DNA from: Leucocoprinus leucothites
Taxonomy: Eukaryota > Basidiomycota > Agaricomycetes > Agaricales > Agaricaceae
Assembly: GCA_013368445.1 (NCBI GenBank)
Contig: JAACJO010000015.1
Coordinates: 434,001 to 498,000 of the forward strand
DNA length: 64,000 nt
Reading direction: 5' to 3'
In this document: piece by piece, positions 29,999-41,659 of the stretch
How positions within the stretch are numbered: the first letter of the stretch is position 1
Layout: every line of letters starts with the position of its first letter
Made by a program: the position numbers and the translations under genes
Notes under the pieces: generated by a model
Database searches by the model: none
What the model saw: only the letters and a program-made list of their open reading frames with translations
Told to the model about the DNA's origin: nothing

Positions 29999-32122
29999 AT
30001 GTCATCCCAGGACAACGTTCGGGTTTGTATTTCGGTTATTATCACGATAAGTCTTAACATGAATTCTCTAGGCATGGCCATCGTCCTCGACAGGACAATA
30101 AATGACGTCTTCCACGACTCTTCCACTCACAAGCCAGCATGTCATGCTGGTCCACGAGTAGAGCTTATTGACGAGGGCGCCGATTGGGGAAGAGGCGCTT
30201 CAGATCCTGATAAGGCCCTTTTGTGGGTAGACGGTCCTGCTGGTGTTGGAAAGTCCTCTGTTGGCCAATAATGTGCCAAAATATTGGGCAAGGAGAATAG
30301 GCTCGGTGCAGCCGTCCTCCTTTCTCGACCAAACGGAAGAGATGACCCGAGCCGACTCTTTATGCCCATTGCGCACAGACTCGCAACCCAGGTCAATCTT
30401 TATGGAGAAATAGTTGAACAACGCACCCAGAAGGACCCGACTGTCGTCACATTATCTATGCAGAACCAGTTCCGTGAGCTTCTAGAGCGCCCACTTCAAG
30501 TGCTTGGAGAATCCCACCATTTGACGGCGATCGAAGGGAGGGTGATTGTTATCGACGGCTTGGATGAATACAACGGCACAGATGGCGGGGGGAACGCTGG
30601 GGAGACCCACCGCGACGTCAATTTCGTTGCGACGTCTGTGCATGCCCAAGGTACACCCTTCCGGTGGATGATCCTTAGCCGCTCGGAGCCGAGCATCGTT
30701 GCCGCCTTCAAAGACGCCCAAGTGTTATCTATTACTATCCACGAGCCGCTTCGTATTTCACGTGAGATTGACAACGAAATCGAGCATATTATCAAGGATT
30801 TTACGAGGATTGGCAAGGAATCGGGCCTGTTATCGTCTTGGTTCTCTGAAAAAGATGTGGAAACCCTGGTTGATCTCTGTGCTGGCCTCTGGGCCTATGA
30901 AGCGACGATTGTTCGCTTCATTGCCATGTGGAATTCTTCCGGCCCGGCATCTCAGCTTCGAATATTTCTAGATTTCGCAGCACGACAACGAGCGACTGGC
31001 GATAATCCCTTGGCGGCACTTGATGCCTTCTACACTCTCATCGTGAACTCCGTGCCAACCAAAACCTTCCTGATCGCGCAGCGTATTATTATTCTTGCAG
31101 CGGACGACATAAACCAGGTATTATACCTGTCCTATATCCTCGGGATTTCTGAAGCAGAAATTGAATATGCGCGTGCAACCCTGCATGCTGTTCTCGATAT
31201 TCGGATAGCACGTCGCAAGGTCACCTTTCACCATGCTTCATTTACGGACTATATCAAAGATCGTGAACGATCAGGAGATCTGTGCGTCTCGGGGCAGGTT
31301 GAGAAAGCCTTCTGGCAGGACACGATGAAGCGGATGTTGGAAGTTGTATGTGCACGCCAAAAAGGTAAGCGGTCTTTTTTGTACGATCAATCTGCTCTTG
31401 TACAACTGAATCTAGGAGAGTGGATAGATAATGCCCCAAGCTTTAGAATTGTTATTAAGCATATTTTCGTGGCCGTCATTACGGTAGTCTGCTCAAGCGA
31501 CTGGCGCACAGATGAAGCGGTAATAGCTCCTCATCGTAATTATGATTTCAATACGGTCCTTCGTACGTTCATCAATAGCCGGGCATCGGAAAGCTCTACC
31601 TTGGCATTTGCAAGTCTGAGGGATAGCCCCAACACTTATTCCCTCTCTGTGATTGATGAATTCTTCAAGGTACTGCCTATTTCTTGTCATTTCTTATTCA
31701 CCTACTAACAAATGTCACAGGCACTCAAGGATCTTTTAAGACCACTTCTCCGACCTTGCTACAATCCCTTTATTCACCTCAACTCTTTAAAACTACTCAA
31801 ACTTATCAATGAGGATCCAAACGTATCAGATGAGACTATTTCGGATAGCTGTGAGTGTCGGAATTTTGACCTAATCCCAGTATCTCATTCTTCCTTATCA
31901 GCCGCTATAGCGGCAAATCAGCATCAAAAGCAGGCCCCCTTCATTTTAGGACGAGGAAAGACAAAAGTTCTCTTGTGGGTTTGCGATAACAAAGGCAAAG
32001 CACGCAGCTACAAGACAAACGACGTCATACCCGCGAGAATAATAATAACACCATACCCTTCCTTCTCGCAGCTTCTTCGCAATAGTTACCGTCAAGGACA
32101 GTATATTCAATTTATTAATTAA
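29999..32122 (+). pseudogene. STAND/NACHT P-loop NTPase, one in-frame stop
   Basis: The region holds Walker A (LLWVDGPAGVGKSSVGQ), Walker B (VIVIDGLDEYNG) and a sensor-like SRSEP, the pattern of fungal nephrocystin-3-like/NACHT STAND proteins, which act as NLR-like signalling switches. A TAA at 30269 follows Walker A directly. The frame then runs on for about 478 codons, crosses a 48-bp intron near 31670-31720 and ends at 32122 with KTKVLLWVCDNKGKARSYKT. The duplicate has a leucine codon where this copy has TAA, so the stop is secondary. No WD40 or TPR repeats are present downstream. The start is uncertain; ATG 29999 is one option. Otherwise intact, so a one-codon lesion or an error. Confidence 0.7.
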
Positions 32123-32880
32123 TTCGATTAGTGTACCATGCGATATGAAACCCGCCTGAAGGTCTCCCGTTGATGCTTTGGATCGAGGTATATAAACCCT
32201 CACCTTGAACACTTGAGCTCGTAGAAGGACAGTGGTGGACAGGGACATTGTTCGGCCGTCCTCAGTGTGGAATTCTCGTCAGTCATTGATCGTCGATCTT
32301 GTTCACGATCGCATTGGGTAGTGTGCCCCAAGCCAGGGTGCCTGCGTGTATCCCAGTAATCACTAGAAATAAACAATAGACTTCAACGTCAACGTATGAG
32401 GGCTGCTGTCAAGCGGTTACCTGCCATACGCCCCCCCCCTCCCCTCCCCCCTACAGCTTAATTAGAAAACATTGACACGAGGTTGAAGCAGCTAGTCGTG
32501 ATTTAGAATAAATCATATTTCATCCCACTTAAGTTCGGAGGAGCGATAGGATTTGTCGCCCGTCAAGGATATGAATTGTGAAGATAAAGGCACTGTGATA
32601 GAATTGAATACGAGCATCAGTATTCAACGTTCAACGTTCAGATCATCGCGGGATCGGTCAGTGATGTCATTAGCTCAGTGATTGAGGTCAACAGCCTCTT
32701 CCTGACCTCGTTTGCGGCTTGCTCGTTCAGCATTTATATCTGGGGGTCTGGAAGAACTTTTCATGACATAGAGCAAAATCAAGCAATACAAATCATCAAT
32801 TCAATCACAAGCCAACAAGTATACAGTACACAGCTGAGTCGAAACTGAGACAACTCGGTCAGGCCTTGGGGAAGAAGCAT
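32123..32880. repeat. Module junction sequence, repeated at 37.49 and 39.81 kb
   Basis: Begins TTAGTGTACCATGCGATATGA and includes CAGAAGGACAGTGGTGGACA-like sequence. Closely related copies start near 37498 and 39828 and lead, in each case, to a group I secreted-protein gene. A C-rich tract lies at 32430-32452. No gene seen. Confidence 0.7.
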
Positions 32881-32887
32881 AAGTTGC

Positions 32888-33094
32888 TTAGATGCAGCAA
32901 CGTTGGCCGCTGATGCACCCGGTGTCCCAAAAGACAGAACGCCAGGGGGGACTACCGCCGCTCGGGCAGCTGCCCCAGACACACCTGGCCGGCCTAACAC
33001 CGAGGCGTTGGTCCTGGCAAGACAAAGCGGCGCTGCCGTCAACACAAATGGTGACAATGGCAACAGCAGCCGTAGCGAGAGTGACAAATTTCAT
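32888..33094 (-). CDS. Six-cysteine secreted protein, group I copy 2, 68 aa
   Basis: Signal peptide MKFVTLATAAVAIVTICVDGSAA, then a mature peptide of about 46 residues with six cysteines spaced C-x11-C-x4-C-x16-C-x5-C-C, ending CCI. Three disulfides are likely. It is 3' of a conserved leader and belongs to the array of nine related loci. No family assignment can be made from memory; the CC end and small size are typical of secreted effector-like or antimicrobial-like fungal peptides (inference). Length and all six cysteines match the copies at 38532 and 40569, which argues for a maintained product. Confidence 0.75.
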   Translation of the reverse strand: MKFVTLATAAVAIVTICVDGSAALSCQDQRLGVRPARCVWGSCPSGGSPPWRSVFWDTGCISGQRCCI

Positions 33095-33960
33095 TGTCTA
33101 CAGGTTGAAAAACGTGATTAATCCCCCATTCTACAGAGTCGCGAGTACTGAGGGACATACTTTGAGTACAAGAGTTCAAAGGGGTTCAAGCGAAGTATTG
33201 GGAACGAAGCGTAGTCGATATCGATACCTAGATGTGAATGGAAGTCACGAATGAGCAAACACATCGAGGAGAGCGTAAGAGAGATATTGGAACTGACTGT
33301 AGAGATGTGCCGAAGCTGAACTCTGCTTCAAAGCTTCCCAGTAGAAAGTGCTTTTATACAATTTACAAACCTACAATACCCAGAAACAGAATGCTTCAAA
33401 CCATAGGTAGCGAATTCATTGGATTTGATAGAAATCTGCCTCCTTCTTACGAATGACATTGTGGGGAGTACCAAGCATCTCTTGGTATGCTTCTCCACCT
33501 TCTATCCGATGCTTATGGGGCATGCAAAGCTTCATTTGCAGTTAGAAGAGTTCAATTGTAGAGAACGATCATTACCAGGGCGCTCGGCGTAGCTCGGTCA
33601 GCTTTTTTGTGAAATTAGGTAAGTATCTCGTACGCTCCAGGCTGAGAAGCACAATCGACGAGCCACCCAGCTTGTCGTGACCCCTCCCCTCAAGATCAAT
33701 CCCTGCTACTGCAAAGCTCATCTTGTTAAAGTATGGCTGGGCGATAAATTCTGAATGTTACCCTTTCTACATGTATGCTAGCGCTGCACTGGATAATAGG
33801 TATAGTGCGTCCTCGTGAGCGTCTCTTGGTTTTATTGAATTGGGTATCTGTAACACGCTGTCGATTGCTTGCATCTCGACTATTTTTAAATCAAATGATG
33901 GCCGCCTCTGTAAATAATTTACACAGAATGGAATGCATCTCACAACTTTGACAACAAATA

Positions 33961-34101
33961 TTATTGGCGATTCTGAACTGGACAACGCTCCCAGTGGCAG
34001 AAGGCAGGTAGCTCCGGAGTTCCCTGATCCTCACAAGAAAGGGCATTGACTCTAATGCTGAAAGGGAGGACAACAATGAGAGCGGCTATTGTGGTGCTCA
34101 T
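33961..34101 (-). pseudogene. Six-cysteine secreted protein, group II, truncated (copy B)
   Basis: A 46-codon frame from ATG 34101 (MSTTIAALIVVLPF) to TAA 33961. It keeps ALSCEDQGTPELPAFCHW and the third cysteine, then ends PVQNRQ without the last three cysteines. Same deletion as copy A at 1576. A short deletion has also removed the usual MKFSA start. Confidence 0.65.
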
Positions 34102-34691
34102 CTGCAGATTGTGAGACTTTACGTTTTGTGTCGACACAAGGGGGAAAACCGTACATGGTGCTTGGGGTACACGGGGTGAGATCGGCTGTGTATTGATCGA
34201 AGCGTCTGATACTCAAAGTCTAGAGTCGAGCCCATCCGAGTCAGTAAGTGGACATCTCAGATGAGGAGTTTAATTCCAGACTGACCGAAGGGTTGTCCAA
34301 CTGACTTCTAATGTGATGCTTCAGAGTCTGTAAAGTCCTTTTAAACCGCGTACATGTCCACTCAGTCAGGAACAGGTCGCCTTCTGTGGACTTCTGTGGA
34401 GTGCGATATAAATCACCTTCCTATCGCCCTTCAAACGAACATTCAGTATTATGTACGGCCTCGTCTTCAGTAGTGGGGTGACATCCAGGTTGATGAACAT
34501 CTTGTTTAACTCCTCTCAGTATCTTGTACGACCAAGCAACTCTAGAGGTTTACTTCCTCGGATCAACGCATGTGCCAGGAGACCATGTTTAGAGTCGCCT
34601 AAGGCGACCTAGAACTTCTGTTTCATCCAAGGGTTCTTGGTGCTTCCCACCTCATCGTTAGAGCAAGGCAAGGGTATGGGCTGGCCCGGGG

Positions 34692-34725
34692 TTTTTTTTT
34701 TTTTTTTTTTTTTTTTGGGGGGGGG
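34692..34725. repeat. T25-G9 homopolymer tract
   Basis: 25 T followed by 9 G. The corresponding place in copy A (about 2306-2350) has only TTTT followed by GTACGG repeats, so the tract is an expansion in this copy or an assembly artefact. Confidence 0.8.
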
Positions 34726-35059
34726 TATGCGTAGGGTACGGGTACGGGTCTCAAGATCCGCCTAACTGATTAACGGTAGATAGTGACATCCACCGTACGG
34801 CGATGTCTGGAGCGTCGACGGTTGACAGCCCAAATCCGTGAGACAGGCTGAACCTGAGGGTATTATGAGAATGTTGGCCTAGAGAGGTATTGTCAGTGTT
34901 ATTAGTAGTGTGGTCATTGGGTTAGCATACGGCTTTGGGGTCGCTGTGGACTATTGAGATGCGATGTAGATAGGATAATCCTTCGAGGATATCAAAGACC
35001 TATTGGAAAATTAGTGGCTGGAATCTTGAAGTCGAGCTGCGTGTGGGTACGGGGTGTGA

Positions 35060-35600
35060 GCACGTACCAGAGGTAGCCTGGGTGCCTCAAGATTCCGCTT
35101 CAAATATTCATATACATTTTCTTCTATCCGGGTTGAAACGAGGCAGACGCGTCCGATAGATTCCTCCAAGTGGTATATTCCCTAGGAATGAAGAGCGTTC
35201 GGACGTGAGAGTTGACTCAACACGATTGCTTCTTTCATGATTATCTATGAGTGTGTGATTAGAAGCTAATCTACACGACGAAGATTAGAGAGGAAAGCTC
35301 GCAGCTGTCAGTCGTTGAATGTCTGAACTCGCGTGAACGCGAGCGACCTTTAGACACACAGGATGCTGTTCATAGCTTCCCTTCCAAATCTCCCCAAACT
35401 ATCCTGAAGCAAGTGGTTGCGGGTCGTGTTTGATTCCTCGGAGCGTCAGACATCGTGGGTAGATCCCCGATGTTTTGCAGAGGCACATCATGGCGACCAC
35501 GACTTCTGACGTGTCCTGATTGTCTAATAGCTGTACTAACAATTAAGCGATAGTTCCGGTGGCGAATAGTAAGCTCAGTGCATACTTTGGAGTGATCGAG
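35060..35600 (-). pseudogene. TKL-like kinase remnant, duplicate unit
   Basis: Aligns to 27717-28260 across the glycine-loop exon and the hinge exon but carries several indels and no continuous frame. On its left it runs without interruption into the segment that in copy A stops at 2650, so it preserves the arrangement from before the large transposon landed. Confidence 0.65.
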
Positions 35601-36339
35601 TGTAAAAATTCTCAACTGAACGCGCTTATCTTCAGAACTCTCTTTGCCGAACTCTTCTGATGATGTGAGCTGAGAGTGTCGTCCAATTTCTTCGAGATTC
35701 CTTAATTTTCAAATAGGATGGTCAAGCCACCTGGGCCAGAATAAAAGAACATAGGAATCAGGGATAGGTTTTTGGACTACATATCGTACGAGGTATTAGA
35801 TTCTGCGAACATTTTGGATCGAAATCAAGAGCATTGACAAGTGATTTCAGCGAGCAGTGGATGTTGTTGATGGCGGGCACGTGGGTTGCTAATTTCGTCT
35901 CACATGTAGAACATGTTGCTGTTCACACCTGCCTCTATACTCGTCGGCCAGGTCCCGGCGGCGTAATGATCCTGTATAGTTCTCTCAAACCCCGCCGCTC
36001 CCTAGGATTACAATGCCTCCAGCAGCAGGTCCCTCGGGAAAGAGCTTAGGTACCGTTCTCGCTCAGTGTTACTGATTGAATCATTACGAAATTTCCTCTA
36101 CGGGTTCAAGAATCAACTATCAAAGGTCAACGACCCACGACAAATGCACCCACAGGATCTTTCCATGGGGCACATCACTTCGCGCAGCATAATCCGACCT
36201 TCATCCACTCTATAAAACTTCATCAGGCATCTCAGGAGAGCGCTCAGGTCTGTATCTTAGTAGTTGTCACGTTCATTCTTGGTCTGAACTTGCTAGGCAT
36301 GGCCATCGGTGGTAAGTGGCGTCTTCCACGACTCTTCCA

Positions 36340-37480
36340 CTCACAAGTCATGCTGGTACACGGGTAGAGCTTATTGACGAGTGCATTAATTGGGGGAAGA
36401 GGCACTTCAGATCCTAATAAGGTCCTTTGTTGGATAGACGGTCCTGCTGGTGTTGGAAAGTCCTCTGTTGGTCAATTGCGTGGCAAACTTCTAGGCAAGG
36501 CAAATGTGTTCGGTGCAGCCGTCTTCTTTCTCGCCCAAATGGAAGAGATGACCCGAGCCGACTCTTTACGTCCATCGCGCACAGACTCGCAACTCAGTTC
36601 GATCCTTATCGAGAAATAGTCGAACAGCGCATTCAGAAGGACCCAGCTGTCATCACATTATCTATGCAGAACCAGTTCCGTGAACTCCTCGAGCGCCCAC
36701 TTCAAGTGCTTGGAGAATCCCACCACTTGACGACAGTCGAAGGATCAGTGATTGTCATAGATGGCTTGGATGAATGCAATGGTACAGACGGCAAAAGAAA
36801 TGCTGGAGAGACCCACCGCGACATCGTCTACATCATCGCGACATCTGTGTATGCCCGCGGCACACCCTTCCGGTGGATGATCCTTAGCCGCTCGGAGCCG
36901 AGCATCGTTGCTGCCTTCAAAGACGCACAAGTGTCACCTATTACTATCCACAAACCACTTCGTATTCCATGCGAAATCGACAACGAAATTGAGCACGTTA
37001 TCAAGGAGGAGCTTACGAGGATTGGCAAGGAATCAGGATTGTCGTCGTCTTGGTTCTGGCGATAACCCATTAGCGGCACTTGGTGCTTTCTACACTCTCA
37101 TCATTAACTCCGAACTAGCCAAAGCTCTCCCAACCGCTCAGCAAATCATTATTCTTGCAACGTGCGACATAGACTAAGTCTTGTATCTGTCGTATATCCT
37201 CGGGGCTTCTGAAGCCGGATGTTGGAAGTCGAATGCATACGCCAAAAGGGTAAACCTTCCTTGTAGGCTGCTATAGTGGGAAATAGGTATCAAAAGCAAG
37301 CCCCATTATTTTAGGACGAGGAAAGACAAAAGTTCTCTTGTGGGTTTATGACGATGAAGGCACGGCGCGCAGCTACAAGACAAACGACACTATACCCACG
37401 AAACTTGTAATAACACCATACCCTTCCTTCTCACAACTTCTTTTTCGCAATAGTTACCGTCAAGGACAATACAATCATTT
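36340..37480 (+). pseudogene. STAND/NACHT NTPase remnant, duplicate unit
   Basis: Walker A (LCWIDGPAGVGKSSVGQ) and Walker B (VIVIDGLDECNG) are present but in different frames: one base is missing near 36530 relative to the 30.3 kb copy. A deletion at about 37060 removes roughly 150 bp, and another near 37220 joins GCTTCTGAAGC to CGGATGTTGGAAG, removing further exon sequence. The tail (KVLLWVYDDEG) survives to 37480. Clearly non-functional. Confidence 0.8.
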
Positions 37481-38038
37481 TACGATTTAAATTGATTGGT
37501 ACACCATGTGATATTAAACCGGCCTGAATATCTCCATCGATGCTTTGGATCGAGGTAAGCCCACGCGTTGGACGCTTGAGCTCGTAGAAGGACAGTGGTG
37601 GACAGGGATTGTTTAACCATCCTCAGCAGTGTGGAATTTCCATCAATCATTGGTCGTCGTGATCGCATTGGGCAGTGTGTCTCATGCCAAGGTGCCTGTG
37701 TACATCCCAGTAATTACTAGGAATAAGCAATACATAGGCGTCGGCGTCAGCGTATGAGGGTCGCTTTCAAGCGATTATCTGCCATATACTGTTCCCTACA
37801 GCTTAACTAGAAAACGTTGGCACGAGGTCGAAGCAGCCAGTCGTGATTTAAAATAAATTCTTCTATCTCACTTAAGTTCGGAGGAGCGACGGGATTTGTC
37901 ACCCATCAAGGATATGAACTGTGAAGATAAAAGGTAGTGTGAGGGAAAAGCGAGCGTCAGCGTTCAGATCGCAGGTCCGATCTACAATGTCATTATTACC
38001 TTAGCCTGAGTGATTGAGGCCCCAATCCAGTCCCTCCA

Positions 38039-38352
38039 CATCAGGAACATCCAGTAAAATTTGACTTTGACTTTGATGGACTTTGACTTTCAAACTGACT
38101 TTACTTTGACTTTCCAAGAAACTTTGACTTTCGATGTCTTTGGCAAATTCTTTGACTATTGAAAATGTGAAACAGGCGGGATCAAGATTTTCAGACAGGA
38201 CCCGCATAGAGACGTGTAAGGAAAAAGGGCCACGAAACTTTGGAATGTACTTTACAAAGTCAGGACATAGATTTTTAAAGCCGCCAAAAGTACTTTTGAG
38301 CCTTTGAAAAGGCCAAAAAGTACCTCTGAAAGTTTACTGGATGTTCCTGATG
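38039..38352. mobile_element. MITE-like element with perfect 20-bp terminal inverted repeats
   Basis: 38039-38058 (CATCAGGAACATCCAGTAAA) is the exact reverse complement of 38333-38352. The 314-bp unit is absent at the homologous places near 320, 32705 and 40370. Internally it has a (TTTGACTT)n-like run at 38060-38155. No coding capacity. I could not fix a target duplication. Confidence 0.8.
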
Positions 38353-38531
38353 TATGGTCTCGTTCACGGCTCGCGCATTCAATGTTTATGCTCAAAGGTT
38401 TATACCGGAGAAGTCTTCACGACATAGAGCAAAATCAAGTATCAATTCAGTCACAAGACAAAAAGCATTCAGTATACAATTGAGTCGAGACCGAGATAAC
38501 TCGGTCAGTCCTTGGAAGAAGCTCAAATTAT

Positions 38532-38738
38532 TTAGATGCAGCAACGTTGGCCAGAGCTGCACCCGGTATCCCAAAATACAGAACGCCAGGGGGGGTTACC
38601 GCCCTGCGGGCAATTGCCCGAGACACATACGGCAGGCCTGATACCGAGGCGTTGCTCCTGACAAGACAGAGCGGCACTGCCATCAACACAAAGGGTGACG
38701 ATGGCAACAGCAGCAGCAGCGAAAGTGGCGAACTTCAT
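38532..38738 (-). CDS. Six-cysteine secreted protein, group I copy 3, 68 aa
   Basis: MKFATFAAAAVAIVTLCVDGSAA signal peptide. The mature part has the same C-x11-C-x4-C-x16-C-x5-CC pattern as the 32888 and 40569 copies, with substitutions in the loops (QGGNPPWRS, SSGQR). The frame is intact and the poly-G run at its centre has seven G. The MITE at 38039-38352 lies about 180 bases past its stop codon. Secreted peptide of unknown function. Confidence 0.75.
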   Translation of the reverse strand: MKFATFAAAAVAIVTLCVDGSAALSCQEQRLGIRPAVCVSGNCPQGGNPPWRSVFWDTGCSSGQRCCI

Positions 38739-39016
38739 CGTCTACAGATTTAAAACTTGGTTAGTCTTCCATTCTACAAATTTGCGGGTGCTGAGGGACA
38801 TACTTCGAGTACCAAAGTTCAGAGAGGTTCAAACGAAGTGTTGGGAACTAAACGTGGTCAATATCGATATCTAGATACGGATGAGAGACATGAATGAGTA
38901 AATCCATTGAGGAGAGCGTAAGAGAAGTATTGGAACTGACTGTAGAGATGTGCCAAAGCTGAACTCTGCTTCAAGCCCTCTGAGTAGGAAGTGTTTTTAT
39001 ATGATTTACAAGCCTA

Positions 39017-39806
39017 CATCAGGAATCTTAGGAACGACTTCTTGAGGGGCAGGGGGCGCTCTGGAGCAATGGAGAACAGACTCTACCTCCTTCTCAAGTA
39101 CCCTCACAGGAGCTGAGATGGGGTTTGGACTGCTTCAGACGTTTGACAAGCTGCTCAGGATTGCTCCAGACTGTGCTAGAGCTAGGATATTTTAGGCTGG
39201 GAGGCTCTATAATTGGCCGTCAGGGCCCAACCAAGCTTCCCTGCAATTTACCGTCTACATCATCTTTTCTTGGCCCAGGTCTGGCATATGGCTTTCTGTT
39301 TTTGTACAAGGCTGTCTGCTGTAGAACCGTGCTGGGATATTCCAATGGACACCTATTCAAATTTCAAATTGGGGCCAGAGCTTTGGATTAGAAAGGTGCC
39401 TGATATCAGTTTTAAAACCGTGTCCATGCTTAGTCTCGGCACAAGACGTCCACGCGTGGAAGGTCTTGTACCAAAGCATGTCAAATTGTGGGCAGTGTCG
39501 GACAAATGCTGACCCCTTGTAAAATCATCAGAAAATCGATTAGATAATGCATCTATTTGCGCTGTGCTCACACTATGGTGCAACCCGACCCTCCCTCGAC
39601 GCCTCGCAAACAATAGCTGCTGGTTACTATACCTAACCCTGACAACTCGCAAGCTGGTCTTCCGACACCATTCACAACTCCTCGGTGTCATAAAATTATG
39701 CGCGCACTTCCTTCGGGTCCATCTCCCTCAGCCTCGGTGGCCACGTCTTGGCACAAAAATACCTCGCGAAACTCGCTCGAAACCCTCGTAGAAGCTACGA
39801 AAGCAC
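39017..39806. other. Block foreign to the duplicated units
   Basis: Interrupts the unit after ATTTACAAGCCTAC, where the next unit (41040 onwards) continues without a break, and ends at the STAND-tail sequence at 39810. Possibly a solo transposon fragment. No repeat ends or gene recognised. Confidence 0.4.
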
Positions 39807-40568
39807 TTTATTAATCAAAATGATTGGTATACCATATGATATGAAACCAGCCTGAGGATCTCCCATTGATGCTTTGGATCGAGATAAACCCGCGCTTTGA
39901 ACGCCTGAGCCCGCAGAAGGACAGTGGTGGACAGGGATTGCTTAATCATGCTCAGCAGTGTAGAACTCCCACCAATCACTGACCGCCGATCCTGCTCACC
40001 ATCGTATTGGGTAGTGTGCCCATTCCGAAGTGGCTGTAGTATACATCCTATTAATTACTAGGAATAAGCAATACATAGCATGTATGAGCGTCAGCATATG
40101 AGGACTGCTTTCAAGTGGTTACCTGCCATATGCTGCCCTCTACACCTTAAATAGACAACATTAATGTGAGGTCGAAACAGCCAGCAGCGATTCGACGTAA
40201 GTCTTATTTCATCCCACCGAGGTTCGGAGGAGAAGCGCGAGGAGGTACGAAGGTATTTTTGTCCATCAAGAACACGAACTGTGAAGATAAAGGCAGCGTG
40301 ACAACATCGCCTTGCTCAGATCACCGGACCAATCTCTGACGTAATGACCTCAGTAATTGAGACCAGTACAATCTCCTCATCATGGGTCTCGTTCATGGCT
40401 CCCTCGTTCAACGTTTACATCTAAAGGTTGTACCTGGGACTCTTCATGACATAGATCAAAATCAAGTAGCACAAATCATCAATTCAATCGCAAGACAAAA
40501 AGTATTCAGTATACAATTGAGTCAAGACCAAGATAACTCGGTCAGTCCTTGGAAGAAGCTCAAATTGC

Positions 40569-40775
40569 TTAGATGCAGCAGTGTTGGCCGTCGTTGCACC
40601 CGGAATCCCACAATACAGAACGCCAAGGGGGGGTACCACCCGATGGGCAATTGCCCCAGACACAAATGGCGGCCCTGACACCGAGACGTTGCTCCTGGCA
40701 AGACAGAGCAGCGCTGCCATCAACACAAAGGGTGACGATGGCAACAACAGCGGTGGTGAGAGTGGCGAACTTCAT
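40569..40775 (-). CDS. Six-cysteine secreted protein, group I copy 4, 68 aa
   Basis: MKFATLTTAVVAIVTLCVDGSAA signal peptide, followed by SCQEQRLGVRAAICVWGNCP and an intact C-terminal half ending QHCCI. Six cysteines in the group I spacing. It lies in a unit that retains only the last part of the STAND gene upstream. The group II partner that should follow near 41650 is gone: homology to copy A ends there. Confidence 0.75.
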   Translation of the reverse strand: MKFATLTTAVVAIVTLCVDGSAALSCQEQRLGVRAAICVWGNCPSGGTPPWRSVLWDSGCNDGQHCCI

Positions 40776-41659
40776 TGTCTACAGATTGAAAACTTGGTTA
40801 ATCTTCCATTCTATGAAGTTGCGGGTGATGAGGGACATACTTCGAGTATAAAGGTCCAGAGAGGTTCAAACGAAGTGTTGGAAACGAAGCGTGGTCAATA
40901 TCGATATCTAGATACGGATGAAAGACATAAATAAGTAAACCCATTGAGGAGAGTGTAAGAGAAGTATTGGAACTGACTGTAGAGATGTGCCGAAGCTGAA
41001 CTCTGCTCCAAACTCTCTGAGTAGGAAGTGTTTTTATACGATTTACAAGCCTATGTTGCCCAGAAATGGAATACCTCGAGCCACTGGTAGTGAATTCATT
41101 GAAATTGATAGAAATCTGCTCCCTTCTTGCGGGTGTCATTGTGGGGAGTACCAAACGTGTATTAGTATGTTTCCCCACCTTCTAGCCGATGCTTATGGGA
41201 CATGCAAAGCGAATGCAGAGCTTCATTTGCGGTAAAGTTCAATTGTAGGGAACCATCATTACCAGGGCGCTCGGTGTAGTTCGGTCAACTTTTTTTTGTG
41301 CAGTCAGGTATCTCGTACGCTCCGGGAGAAGCATAGTCTACGAGCCACTCAGCTCGTCATGACTTCCCCCAAGATTAGTCGATAATCCCCGAGGCTGCTG
41401 CTGCTTCTCCCTGCAAGCCCACCTCAGTGCTAAAATCTGGCCGGGCGGTAGATTTTGCATATCATCGTTCCTATATATGCCAGCACTGGGCTGGGACAAA
41501 TGGCTACAGTACATCCACGTGGACAACCCATGGGTTGTTAAAATGGGCGCCTGTAATGTATATATTGATTGAAGTTGCACCTCGACTATTTTTAACTCGA
41601 ATGATGACTACCTCTGGCCGCCGTAGAGAATTTATACAGAATACAATACACCCCACAAC

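Noticed and set aside
32431..32457. C-rich tract as a terminator or structured site
   Set aside because: Simple low-complexity expansion absent from the paralogous units; no support for function.
38060..38155. Possible CRISPR-like array from repeated TTTGACTT
   Set aside because: Repeats are short, irregular and without unique spacers; eukaryotic context.
38001..38207. Minus-strand ORF with repeated SQSKV residues
   Set aside because: Produced by the TTTGACTT repeats inside the MITE-like element.
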